From Erythroxylum novogranatense (lineage: Eukaryota > Streptophyta > Magnoliopsida > Malpighiales > Erythroxylaceae): 64,000 bases of DNA. Numbering within the stretch: position 1 is the stretch's first letter; each line of letters opens with the position of its first letter. The stretch lies in assembly GCA_029891385.1 (NCBI GenBank), contig CM057228.1:26254809-26318808 (forward strand). The letters are read 5' to 3'. A program made the position numbers and the translations under genes. Positions 1 to 10,139 of the stretch are shown here, piece after piece. The notes under the pieces were generated by a model that had not been told where the DNA came from, did not search any database, and was given only the letters and a program-made list of their open reading frames with translations.

Positions 1-713
1 ATCATCTTCTATGAGCAATACGTCATTCTGCTCATTCACGAAATCCATATCTCTCGGAACAGAGCGTATCCTACGTGACCTACTTAACTTTGTGTGTTGT
101 AGAAGGTCGAATCTGTTACTTCATCTGTATGAGTCACAGTTTGAGTTCGAGTAGTTGATCTGCGTCATCGAGCATCCCGAACTTCTTCAAGTTCAATTTT
201 GCTCCCACCGCCTTCTTGTAAAAGAAACTCTTTCTCTAAAAAGACAGCATGCTTGAAACAAACACCTTTTTTCCTCAACAAGGTAGAATTGATATCCCAT
301 TGTTTCTTTAGGATATCCTACTAACAAACACTTGTCGATTTTGCATCAAGTTTATCCGAATGTGTCCGCTTCACATAAGGTGACAACCCCAAACTTTCAA
401 ATGAGTAAGATAGGGTTTTGTTAGTCCACATCTCATATGGAGTAACATCAACTCTTTGATGGAACTCGCTTAACAAGTAAACAATTGTCTCAAGTGTATA
501 CCCCAAAAGGATTTTGGTAACTTTGCAAAGCCCATCATTGATCGTACCATATCTAACAAGGTTCGATTTCTCCTTTCTCGCCACACCATTATCTTTGTGG
601 TGTGTAAGGAGGAGTCCATTGAGATAAAATTCCATTATCTCCGACATAATCCAAAATTCTTGGTCTAAGTATTCCCACCACGATCGATCGTAATGTCTTG
701 ATACTTTTCCCAA
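1..713 (-). pseudogene. Copia A integrase C-terminal part and linker to RT
   Basis: The minus-strand frame 713-321 encodes the second half of a copia integrase core, recognisable from ARKEKSNLV, the LGYTLETIVYLL stretch and TPYEMW, followed by a GLSPYVKRTHSDKLDAKS segment. It follows 728-1285 with a frameshift, and the ITIDRGGN-like patch near 680 corresponds to the second catalytic aspartate region. Between 320 and 1, frames with further shifts resemble the usual stretch after integrase (KCLLVGYPKETMGYQFY), leading towards RT outside the window. No continuous frame survives. This is known copia architecture; the exact clade is not assigned. Confidence 0.75.
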
Positions 714-727
714 GTTGGTTTTCTACT

Positions 728-1285
728 TCATTTCGAATTGTTTGAACTTTTCAAATGCTTGATTTGTATCTCATCGATCTGGTACCCATATCGAGAATAA
801 TCATCGATAAAGGTAATGAAGTAAAGACAACCACTTCTGGCATGGATGGACATCGGACCGCATACATCTGAATGTATGAGGTCTAATACTCCAGTCGCTC
901 GTTCACTCTTTCCCTTAAAAGGTAACTTAGTCATCTTGCCTAATAAACAAGATTCGCATGTGTCATATGATTCATAATCAAATGACCCTAAAATACCACT
1001 CTTATGGAGCTTAGCTATGCGTCTCTCATTTATATGGCCAAGGCAACAATGCCATAAGTAAGTTGATTTTAAATTATCTCGTTTATGTCTTTTCGTGTCA
1101 TTGGCATTCATAATTGGATGTGACATATCTAATATGTAAATTCCATTGCATAATGTACCAGTACCATAAAGCATTCCATTCAAACTAATAGAACAACCAT
1201 TGTTACTAAAAGTCAAATGGAAACCAAATCTATTTAAACAAGAAATGCATAATATGTTCTTTGTTAATCTGGTACAAAATAACAT
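728..1285 (-). pseudogene. Copia A GAG-pre-integrase and integrase N-terminus
   Basis: A 185-residue minus-strand frame with the copia GAG-pre-integrase zinc-binding pattern: HCCLGHINERRIAKLHKSG followed about 25 residues later by CESCLLGK. Next come the first catalytic region (LIHSDVCGPMS) and FITFIDDYSRYGY, the usual start of the integrase core (rve). The frame then slips and continues in 321-713. In an autonomous element this domain inserts the cDNA into chromosomal DNA in the nucleus. This copy is broken and not functional. Confidence 0.85.
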
Positions 1286-1931
1286 TCATCCAATTTAATT
1301 ACAAGCCCAGTGGGAGTGACAAAAGTAGGTGCCTACGGCTAATGCAAACAACTCTTGCTCCATTTCTCACACGCAGGTCTAGTTCTCCCTTCATGAGTCG
1401 CTCATCGTCCTCGAGGCCTCGTGATATCAATGCATATGTGTGAGCCACAACCGTATCTAATACCCATATGTTATGGTCGAAAGCAGATTAACCTCAATGA
1501 CAAACATACGAAGAAGTCGAGGCATCGATGCCTTCTTCGCTTCAATTCTTCGAGATAGACTTCTTTTTAAGCGCCGGTGGCGGTGGCCTTACCACAATGG
1601 AAGCAAGTTCCTTTGGTGCGATCTCTTTGGTTTTCTTCTTGGCTGCACTTCCTTTTGGTTTCTTAGACCTTTTCTTCTTCACTTCTTTTCTTTGAACCGG
1701 AAGAAGAGTCCACCATAAGTACTTGTTTGCTATCCTTCTTGATAGCTTGCTTTCATTGTCTCGGCAGATTGATCAACTCGAGGATTGTCGAGATATTTGG
1801 TTCATCCGATAGTTTAACACAAACCGTGAATAACTATCGACATCCAACTAGAATTAAGTCAACACTTAATTCATAATCCATAACAAAACCTAAGACGGCC
1901 AACCTCTCAATATACCCATTCATCTTCAGCA
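1286..1931 (-). pseudogene. Copia A gag C-terminus (zinc knuckle) and protease remnant
   Basis: There is no long frame, but short stretches are diagnostic. Around 1575-1610 the minus strand reads GTCFHCGK, the first half of a CCHC zinc knuckle, next to a Lys-rich stretch (about 1620-1720). Around 1400-1480 it reads WVLDTVVAHTYAL, at the place where copia proteases have the Asp-Thr/Ser-Gly active site. Here the glycine is lost and the frame is interrupted. These segments connect the gag at 1932-2330 with the integrase at 728-1285 in the expected order. Assignment rests on position and short motifs. Confidence 0.55.
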
Positions 1932-2330
1932 TCATCGCATCGCAGATGAACCTAGAGTCATCTTAGTAGTGAAGAGTAGCCTCGAGGTCTCGAACCTTTC
2001 GCATCGAGCTTGCTCATCAAACAGCTCCCTAAGATGAAACACTATGGTATTAGCATCCATAGAATCATCGCCGCTTCGCACTGGTGACATCGAGGCAAGC
2101 ATAATGCAGGTAGCCATGTCACTGTCTTTAAGATGCTTACGACATGCTTTCTGATCCTCATCAGAAGCATCAGCAACAGGTGGATCAGGAAGTGGAACAT
2201 CTAGGACATATCCCAGTTTCTCAGACCTGAGAACAATTCTCAGATTTCTCAGCCAATCTAGAAAGTTTGGTCCAGTTAATTTGTTGGAGTCCATAAGTGA
2301 GCGCAAATTCACACTGGAAGTCATTTTCAA
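1932..2330 (-). pseudogene. Copia A gag N-terminal region
   Basis: A 132-residue minus-strand frame starting at ATG (2330). It has the typical plant copia gag opening, with LMDSNKLTGPNFLDWLRNLR near residues 12-31, then LGYVLD and an acidic/proline loop. An alpha-helical RHLKDSDMATCIMLASMSP region resembles the UBN2/gag-polypeptide domain, with LRELFDEQAR near the end. It would form the capsid-like shell of the element. The frame ends well short of the usual 300 or so residues; the C-terminal zinc-knuckle part follows in other frames at 1286-1931. Confidence 0.8.
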
Positions 2331-2505
2331 TAACCTAAAGGGAAAGAGAGAAAGAATGTTAGAATAGAATTACATGTATGATCATAAGGACTTGCATGAC
2401 ATGCATATGGCTCCCACTAGTTTCAAAGAATCCATAATCCTCAGTACGAATCCAAGAAACATTATGACAAAATGTCCTAATGGGTCGATATCCGATATTA
2501 CTAAC

Positions 2506-2690
2506 AATGACCTTGGGTTTACCCAACAAGCCACCTTAGGTCAATCGGTAGGTATCAGTCATACCAATTGCATCATAGATATCCGACAATACTAAAATGA
2601 CCTTGGATTTACCCAACAAGCCACCTTAGATCAATCGACAGGTATCGATCATACCAATTACTTTATAGATGCAACTATCGACTAGTGCTA
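2506..2690. repeat. Tandem repeat of about 90 bp in the copia A leader
   Basis: Two consecutive diverged units each begin aatgaccttgg-tttaccc, continue with caacaagccaccttag-tcaatcg, then ggtatc and cataccaatt, and end near tatagat. Weaker partial units sharing ttacccaacaa follow around 2790-2910. They are seen directly by alignment by eye. No function is evident. Confidence 0.7.
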
Positions 2691-3107
2691 TCAACTCGTG
2701 ATGTATGCACACCCATTGGGTTATCAACTCTTGATGTGCGTACATCTGATGTACACTACCCAATTTCGCCTATGTCCACGTTGACCTTGAGTTTACTCAA
2801 CAAATCAACGCTTCTAGTGAAAACCGACCCATTAATCCAAAAATCTTATTTTCATGGTTCGAACATATTCGTATAGAGTGAGCTTAGGTTTACCCAACAA
2901 CCCAACTCTATAAGAACTCTGGTTCTCCCCATATTAATGGAAGACGTGAGTTTTCATATTAAGTGTGAGGGTTTACAGGTCTCATCTACTTCTTCTCCAA
3001 GCTATAGGATTATAGTCACCATGACTATATGGAATGATTTAGGGCAATTCATCAATCACATTGAATCTATACCTAAAATCATCCATCATTCCACCTATGC
3101 ATGTTAT

Positions 3108-3287
3108 AAGTCGACTTGTGTATGTATAAGTCGACTTATGCCTCTGTATAATTCGACTTATGCAAGTGTAAGTCGACTTATGCAATATACAACTGTGCAC
3201 GAACAAGTCGACTTGTAACATTGTGCAAGTCGACTTATGCGTCTACAGTGCACGGACAAGTCGACTTATGCATGTGTAAGTCGACTT
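3108..3287. repeat. Array of AAGTCGACTT palindromes (copia A leader)
   Basis: Seven perfect copies of the 10-bp palindrome start at 3108, 3128, 3170, 3205, 3227, 3258 and 3278, with one degenerate copy near 3151. They are usually flanked by (c)at/ta. Several sit in pairs 20-22 bp apart. The same palindrome is arrayed in the LTR of copia B (42487-42713), an element with a different LTR and opposite orientation. Confidence 0.9.
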
Positions 3288-3402
3288 ATCCTTGTGGAAT
3301 TGCTATCTAATCGACTAATTTCTCAATTCGTGCAGTTCCAATTCACAATACCAAGTGTAATATCCTTTATTATGATGTACGAATGAAACACTTTCATTGT
3401 TC

Positions 3403-3452
3403 CATGCTTACCATATATAGTCAAACCATGCTTACCATATATAGTCAAACTA
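3403..3452. repeat. Two-copy direct repeat, 24 bp
   Basis: The unit ccatgcttaccatatatag followed by tcaaa occurs twice back to back without mismatch. It is a small local duplication within the copia A leader. Confidence 0.85.
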
Positions 3453-4420
3453 TACATGAAACTTGAAATTAATGAATACACTCTTATTCACTAAGATTTT
3501 CAAATAATTTGAGAATATCAAATTATCACCCTAAGTATCTCTAGGTAGTCTACACTTTATCAAGACTACTTCGGCACCTGTCACATAATTTGTGACGGCC
3601 AAAACAATCAAGATAAGGGAATATACTAACGAGACGCTAATGTGACATATTTGACATCCTAAATTGTTTAGAAACCTGATTTCAAGAAATTCATTTAGGC
3701 AAGCATACAACATCAATATGACACATTTTCAATCACATTAAAAATGATCCAAGGCATTGGAATTAAGAAATACACAATTATTCATTTCAAACAAACCAGC
3801 TCCAGCAACTTTCTCAAAACTGCCAAGCTTTGTATTTTGCTTGAAAAACTTATTGAAAGAATTTCAATAAATTCTGAGAAAATTACAGAGGTTACAACAC
3901 GTTCACAAAATGCTCCATGAATTTTTTCAGGATTTATTTCCAACAAAAACTCATCCAACCTCAGCAACAAATCCAATGTAGAATCTGTGTTCCTCAACAC
4001 AGTTATTCCCAGAAGCACACAATAAATTCTCAAATAAATAGTAAATCACCTTGAAAACATTTTTCCTTTCTCATAGACATTAATAAACATCTTAGAGACA
4101 TTTCGGTGAAAGAAAATCCGAAAATTGTTTTTCTACAATTTATTCTCGAATTTATAAGCATGCCTGTTCAAGGAATGTACACAAAGATAGCAACTAGAAC
4201 ATTAGGGAATAAATTAGCAAAACCATATCAAATCACATTGATAAATCCCGAGCTTCCACAGACATATGCAACAACACCTTGTGAACATATCTGGGCAAGA
4301 AAATTTCGAAAAAACTATCTCTATATTGAATTCGAAATTCACATATATAACATGCATCATCATCACAAGCATTAGGCAACTCCGACCTAGTCATGGTTTC
4401 TTCGTTATATACGACACAAG

Positions 4421-4434
4421 TGGCTTTGATACCA
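4421..4434 (-). promoter_or_regulatory. Primer binding site (initiator Met-tRNA), copia A
   Basis: The minus strand reads TGGTATCAAAGCCA one base inside the LTR end. This matches, with one common variant base (AA for GA), the TGGTATCAGAGC primer site complementary to the 3' end of initiator methionine tRNA used by most plant copia elements. It fixes the LTR boundary and the element's orientation. Confidence 0.85.
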
Positions 4435-4435
4435 C

Positions 4436-6292
4436 TGTAGGAAAATCCCAGTGTGAGCATCACATGCCCATGGTACGGAAAACAAAAATTTGTGTTCCGG
4501 GACCTTCCCGAAAGCCAGGATCCATGTGTCTATACAACAAACTCAAACCATAACGGCCAAAGGAGACCGTCTCTAACGGTATCCACGCAGAGATCGGAGA
4601 ACCTAATCGGGACAAACCCTTTAACCCGGAAATAGCTAGAACAAATTAAAGAGTGCTAGCTCTTACCTTTGTCCTTGGAGAGCTTGAATCCAACGATGAT
4701 GGAGAAAGATGAAGGAGACTAGATTGGAGAAGAAGAATCGTTGGAGAGGAAGAGAGGAAGCTTGAAACTCTTTCAAAGCCTTTTTCTTCTTCTAACTCAA
4801 AACCCAAATGAATTCCTTCTTTCCTCTTTAAAACCAACGAGCATGCCCACTTCTTCCTACACTTACCATGTGTCTTTAACTCATTAAAGACTCATTCAAT
4901 GCTAAAGTGGAAACACTTTCCACGTTAGGCTTATATATATATATATATATATAATAAAGCAAGTCATTTCCTTCTCCATCCACGTATAACATATATATAT
5001 ATATATTAATTAATTCTTTAATTAATTATATATATATATATAAATAAATGCTGAAGTGGTCCAGTCATACTGGGGTCGGTCCTACCGGCCTACCGGGTCC
5101 CGGTATGGGAAAACCCACCGGAAACGTTTTTCAGCAATATCGATGTCGCGATCTCATCGGAATCCATTTAATCCGATTGCTCTCCATATATTGGATCTCT
5201 ATCCAAAACTATTTTATGAGTTCTCCGAGACGCTCTTATGCGTGTGACCCATTAGGTTCCCGGTTATGTTGGCCACTTAGATTAACACTTAATCTGAGCA
5301 AGTCATGAGCGCTATCTAGCAACACATCATGACCCCCAATTGACCGGAAAGTAATTGGTTTGACGAATGAACATGTATTCATCATGAATCATATCACGAA
5401 CCTTTCCATAGATAATTACCGTGCAATTCATCCTTTCACCATGCTATACCCCACTTGGTTATGAGTATGGGCAAAGTGTCAACTCTTACTAGACTGACTA
5501 AGTCAAATCTAGTCCAAGTGATATCAGTTCTTGTCCTGGGACTCATTACTTAATATGTCACCGAAGACACTCTTCAGGATATATATGCTCCGGCTAGAGA
5601 CTTTCAAGTAATGACCCTGACAAGAGGCCATGTGTATCATCTTCTGCTATCACAAAAGTGGTGAATCCTGTATTGGCTACTCAATTACCTTCGAATACCT
5701 CAAGCTGTACCCAAGCACCACCCTATGAGCGACCTCTGTAAGGCAACAAGGAATGGAGTCAAAGCACAGAATTAGTATCCAAGATATCCTTGAACACCTC
5801 AAGTCTAAGGATACTTGCACCATTGCTATGATGAGATTATCACTGACATTAGAATAGGACATCCATGTGATGATCTCATAGCAGGTCATCCAATGTACTT
5901 ACTACCTCTAGCAAGCATCCACATCTCAACCCTAAATATCTCATATTCACAGTTTCTGAGATCCACTGATTGATCAAATCAAGGATCTTGAGATGTGCTA
6001 GTCTCTCCGGATTACCGATGTCCGGCCTCAAGAATCCTATGACTAGGATAATTTAGATATCTTGACATAATTGCACATGATAGGAATCTCAGTAGTATGA
6101 TCACATCACAATTTTCTTCATGCTATGTCATATATCATGGACTTCACTAATTTGCTTATTGATCAATATCCATTCATAAATAATGAACAACAAGTTAATG
6201 AAATATGCCTTTCTTTATTTATTCATAAAGTATGTACACAACTTTGTACAAAATGCGCTAAAGGCGATTGCCTTCAGGGCACTACTCTAACA
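4436..6292 (-). repeat. 5' LTR of copia element A (1.86 kb)
   Basis: On the minus strand it begins TGTTAGAGTAGTGCCC at 6292 and ends CCTACA at 4436, next to the primer site. The start resembles a widespread plant copia LTR start followed by an AATAAATAAAG-rich stretch (6180-6240). The length suits a long-LTR copia. It contains an AT dinucleotide region (4931-5043) and otherwise unique sequence; the short frames inside do not resemble known proteins. The right flank (catat, from 6293) should match the duplication at the other end, outside the window. Confidence 0.85.
4931..5043. repeat. (TA)n microsatellite tracts in the copia A LTR
   Basis: Three runs of TA dinucleotides, at about 4931-4953, 4990-5007 and 5028-5042, are separated by taattaatt-type sequence. 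Confidence 0.95.
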
Positions 6293-6661
6293 CATATAAT
6301 GTTTTTCCTATAATTTGATTTATCCCACATATCTCCTTTTTTATATTCACTGCTTTTGATGCAGGAAAGAACTTCTTTAGAAACATTCTTTCATCTCTTC
6401 CATGTTGTCACTGAGCTAGGTGGAAGATAATATAACCATTCTTTTTCCTTATCTTTCAATGAGAATGGACAGGCCCTGAGATTTATTTGTTCTTCTGTCA
6501 CCCCTTGTGGCTTCATTCAAGAGCAAACAACATGAAATTCCTTTAGGTGTTTATATGGATCTTCACCTGCAAGACCATGAAAAGTAGGCAGTTAATGAAT
6601 CAAACTAGATTTAAATTCGAAATCAACCTCAACATTTGGAAATTGAATGCATAAGGGTTAT
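6293..6661 (-). pseudogene. Athila-type (Ty3/gypsy) gag, middle part
   Basis: The minus strand translates to typical retrotransposon gag (PF03732-like) segments in order: CIQFPNVEVDFEFKSSLI, LPTFHGLAGEDPYKHLKEFH, VVCS-stop-MKPQGVTEEQINLRA, then PFSLKDKEKEWLYYLPP and VTTW. After a frameshift, a FFPASKAVNIKKEICGI-like patch follows. It is cut on the left by the copia A LTR (6292) and on the right by the tandem array, whose target duplication GTTAT is at 6657-6661. The gag N-terminus continues in phase at 28413. It carries a stop and at least one shift, and is the oldest layer here. Confidence 0.85.
6657..6661. other. Target-site duplication GTTAT, left copy
   Basis: GTTAT here and at 28413-28417 bracket the whole multi-LTR array. 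The interrupted gag frame continues in phase once the array and one copy are disregarded, which supports this as the true 5-bp duplication. Confidence 0.8.
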
Positions 6662-8413
6662 TTATTGAGCCCAAGTTTATTACATAAATTGGCTACATTT
6701 TTGCTATCCTTAATGTACTTTTTGACTCTTTAGTTATGATTTTTGTGCTTTAGTTAGTCCCTTATATGAGCTCACACTTTATACAATTTGATAGCAAAAT
6801 TGTCACAAATTGAAATTAATTCCATCATAAGTTTTCCGAGGACAATTGATACTGCAAATTGTTGTTTTATATTATAGGGGAAAAAGCAGAGTCAAAAGCA
6901 TTCGAAGAAGTTCGCATGCCGCGACGTGTTCAATCCAGGAAGGCACGCCGCGGCCTCAAACTCATCTCGCCGCGGCGAGGATACAAGGAACGTACGTCGC
7001 GGTGCCTACAAAGCACCTCGCCGCGACGAGGATTAAATGAAGCACGCCGCGACACCAACAAGTACACGCCGCGACACCAACAAGTACACGCCGCGGCGAG
7101 AAAACCAGAAGAGCACGCCGCAGTGCCTAAAATTCATCTCCCCGTGGCGAGCAGATAAATACCTGGACTCCATTTGGAAACGTCTCTCACTGTTTTGACC
7201 CGGCCTATGAACCATCCTTTAAATATTGCCGAATTAGGTTAGAACGAGGATCTTTTTTTTGGCAATCGACACTCGAAGAGAGAGGAGACCGACGAGCTAG
7301 GAGAGAAGCACCAGGAGCATTCAAGACACCCCCTTCCCCAAGGTTCCCTTCGGGGGTCCCTGGGGACAACTTCTGCATTAGTTTTTATCTTCTATTTTTA
7401 CCGTCGCCGTCCACCATGGATATCTTGGACTTGTTGCGAGTTGTGAGGCTTCCGGTTGCTATCCGTGGCTTGGCATTTCTTACCTGTTGAAGATGCAGTG
7501 ATGGCTGGAGTTCACCGAGCTTCCAAGGGGAGTAGCTTAATCTGTATTTTAGCTATGATTTATAAATGCCTAGGTCTAGGGTTTGCAATTTGTAGTGAAG
7601 CTACTTGATTATAGTTAAATGTTGGACATTTAATGTGTTGTTTGGATTGGTAGTTTACATTGTCACATTTAACTACATTGTAATGAGCAGCCGAGTTGGG
7701 GTTTATTGCTTTGCAGTTAGATTAGCTTAATTAGAGTTTAATTAAGCGTTGAATAATGTAATGTGTTATGGATTTGTTTATGTAGAACTTTGAGCTTAAA
7801 TATATGAGGTCTCATATATTTCCTTTGGTGATTGCATTAATCCTCATTATCTGCATGGTCGTGTTTGATATAGATGATTATGTTTGATGCGATTGACCAC
7901 TTGCATTAACATGTCTATTTCGCATACTAAGATGTTTTTAACAAGGTTTTAAGCAATGGGGTTCTTTGATTAAAACCTTAGACTTAAAGGTTCCTTTAAG
8001 GTTCTAGGGCTCAAGAGCACCTAATGGGGTCTTGAGAAATGGAGTCGAGAGTGACAGGAGTTCATTAATCAAGACCCTGGACTTAAAGAGAGTTCTTTAA
8101 GGTTTACCATTCACACTTAGTTTTGAACTGTGATAGCCAAAGCTCGTTTTCAAGAGGATTTATCACTTGTTTTAGTATTTTCTTTTTCTATTTTCAAAAA
8201 TCCAAAAATACTTTTTACGTGCTTTTCAGTTCATTAGTGTTCTGAAAATCAAAACCCCCATTTTCTTACTAATTTCGCTTGCATTTTATGACATATAGGC
8301 TAGCTTAGGATCATTTCATTAGGTTCCAATCAAGAGAGACGACCCGAGGTTGCATCCTATACTGCAATCCTTGGTATAAATTATTTTTGACCGATTTCTA
8401 AGGATCGATCGTA
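6662..8413 (+). repeat. LTR1 of the tandem array
   Basis: It starts ttattgagcccaag (TG changed to TT) and ends near 8413, where about 30 bp spanning the LTR end and the start of the primer site are missing (gtaacgtcgttgccgagg in place of the longer sequence in LTR2 and LTR3). It carries a CpG-rich island (about 6900-7150), a TATA-like tttaaata at 7218 and a GC hairpin at 7336-7365. Unlike LTR2-4, it has a single copy of the 219-bp unit (from 7926). Confidence 0.85.
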
Positions 8414-10139
8414 ACGTCGTTGCCGAGGAACCGCGAATTGGTTCTCTAAATTAGCTTTTGTCATTTTGTTGCTGAGTGAAGTTAGGAGTCTTTTCTTTTA
8501 GGTTGCATTTTCATTTATAGCTTTCCTTCATTTTTAATAGTTAGCATTTTACATATTACACCTTCTGTGAAAGTTCGCTGAGCCTAACTCTTATTATTTC
8601 TGCGACAAACATTTCAGGTGAATCTGGCTTAGTGGAGGCCGACACGGACATGGAAATGGATGAAGTTGTTTCACTACAACATGGCCATCTGTCGAAGGTT
8701 TATCGGAAGTATCAAGAACCTCCATAACTCCCAGTTGTCTCTTTCTTTCACTTGTTTACTTACTTAAGCCTCGTGATTACTTGTGATATATATTGGTGCA
8801 TTAGTTTGTTAAGTAAGTGTCAGGGAGAAACAACCCTTGTAGGAAAATAGTTTAGCTTTTAGTTTAGTAAGTAGCCTTTCCATTCAATAATTTCCCTCTT
8901 TTGAGTTTTATCTCTTGTCCTCCTGTTGTTGTGTTGAATTGTCCTTTGTGCTTCCTTCCCTTATGCCTTATCTTTTCTTGTTTACCATTGAGGACAATGT
9001 GTTATTTAAGTGTGGGGGAGTTGTTTCCCTATCTATCTTTTGTATTGCCAACCTGTTGATGTTTTGTTAATACATGTGTTAGCCAATCTTGCATTCTGTT
9101 GGTAAAAACTTGGTAAATTTAAAATTTGTTGTCATTCTGCTGTTCCTCGCCACGGTGACAGGTTACACACCGCGGCGAGGCTGACCATTTTGCACGCACG
9201 ACGCGACGTGTGCGCAGCTTCATGTCGCGACATCCGCACGTTGCGGCGCACAATGCTGCATGTCGCGACGTCCCACTTTTTCACAGAAATGACATTTTTT
9301 GCTTAACTATTCTACTCAATTCAACCTTTCCCCACACTAGCCTTTAGTAACTGCTGTTTGCAAAGATTTTATAAGTTTCAAAATGGTACTTGAGTTTATG
9401 AAAATACCTTCCATTCTTTTAATGATAGTTGGAGTTGCCAGAATTTTACTTTCAATATTTTCAATATATAGTTAATGGAGGCGTGCTAATAAAGTGGCAC
9501 TTAAAGTTTTTGAGACTTGAGATTGTTCATTGAGATAATACCCTTGTTGGAAGGATATTTGGGCCTAATTTCTTTTCTTCAATCTTTGTGTGCATCTGCT
9601 TATTTCATACTTCTCTAGAACTTGTTTCAATTCTTACTCGAATCTTGATGGACTAAATTTTTGTTGATGTGGTAGAGACCTTCCTTCTTCAACCCCTTTT
9701 TCCAAACACAGTCCCTTAAACAGTTATCCCTTACTAGCCCATTGAGCCTTACTATGTATGAGCACTTGCAAACATTTCATATGATGTCATTAGTTTAATT
9801 TGTAGTTCCTTTTCTAATCCAAAAAAAAAGCAACAGAAAAAGTGTGTTCCAAAAAGGAACAGAGAAAAAAAAACAACAGAAAAAAGGAGGAGAAAGAAAC
9901 AAAAGAAAAAAAAACGAGTCATTATTAGTTCGACTGTTGACATCCATTCATAATTTTAGTGCATGTGTTCATATCTTTTCTTTCGTTCATTCCATCCATT
10001 CATCTAGCCCTTCGCACATTACAACCCTTGAAAAGTCCTCTCGATCTTCAAAATCATAGTTCTTGTAGTGGAGAAATAGAGCTGATACAAGCTTATGGTA
10101 GAGTATGGATTAAGCACATTGAGAGTGACAATATCCTTA
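8414..10139 (+). repeat. Internal region 1 of the tandem array (3'-truncated)
   Basis: It is homologous to 11618-13350 but stops at 10139, fused directly to the middle of LTR2. The fusion removes the last 0.26 kb, including the polypurine tract. It contains a polypurine-like aagtgtgggggag at 9008, a short CpG-rich patch at about 9140-9280 and an A-rich stretch at 9820-9915. No gag or pol coding is seen. Confidence 0.85.

Larger units (their letters stand above)
2331..4420 (-). other. Copia A untranslated leader (primer site to gag)
   Basis: About 2.1 kb between the primer site and the gag ATG. I see no coding similarity. It holds three repeat features listed separately: tandem units of about 90 bp, an array of AAGTCGACTT palindromes, and a 24-bp direct duplication. 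The short frames in this stretch are mostly translations of the repeats. The leader is long for a copia element, and a decayed nested insertion inside it cannot be excluded. Confidence 0.6.
1..6292 (-). mobile_element. Copia element A (Ty1/copia), 5' part only
   Basis: Read on the minus strand, the order from the right is LTR (6292 to 4436), Met-tRNA primer site, long leader, gag, protease, then GAG-pre-integrase and integrase. The element leaves the window in the region before reverse transcriptase, so RT, RNase H and the 3' LTR lie outside. This domain order (integrase before RT) defines Ty1/copia. The right end TG...CA lies directly against a decayed Athila-type gag reading, so element A inserted into that older element. 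All coding parts carry frameshifts, so it is a dead copy. Confidence 0.85.

Noticed and set aside
3039..3221. Frames with repeated KSTY/SRL or VDL motifs
   Set aside because: These are direct translations of the AAGTCGACTT array, not a protein.
3108..3287. CRISPR-like repeat-spacer arrangement
   Set aside because: Repeats are only 10 bp, spacing is irregular (20-42 bp), no cas-like genes exist and the sequence is plant nuclear.
4436..6292. Coding genes within the copia A LTR (several frames of 60-95 residues)
   Set aside because: They overlap in different frames and strands, none shows a domain, and the region is fully explained as an LTR.
9752..10059. Phe-rich and Lys-rich frames around 9800, 13000 and 17000
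   Set aside because: They are the two strands of an A-rich stretch in the array internal region; similar in all three units and without domain content.
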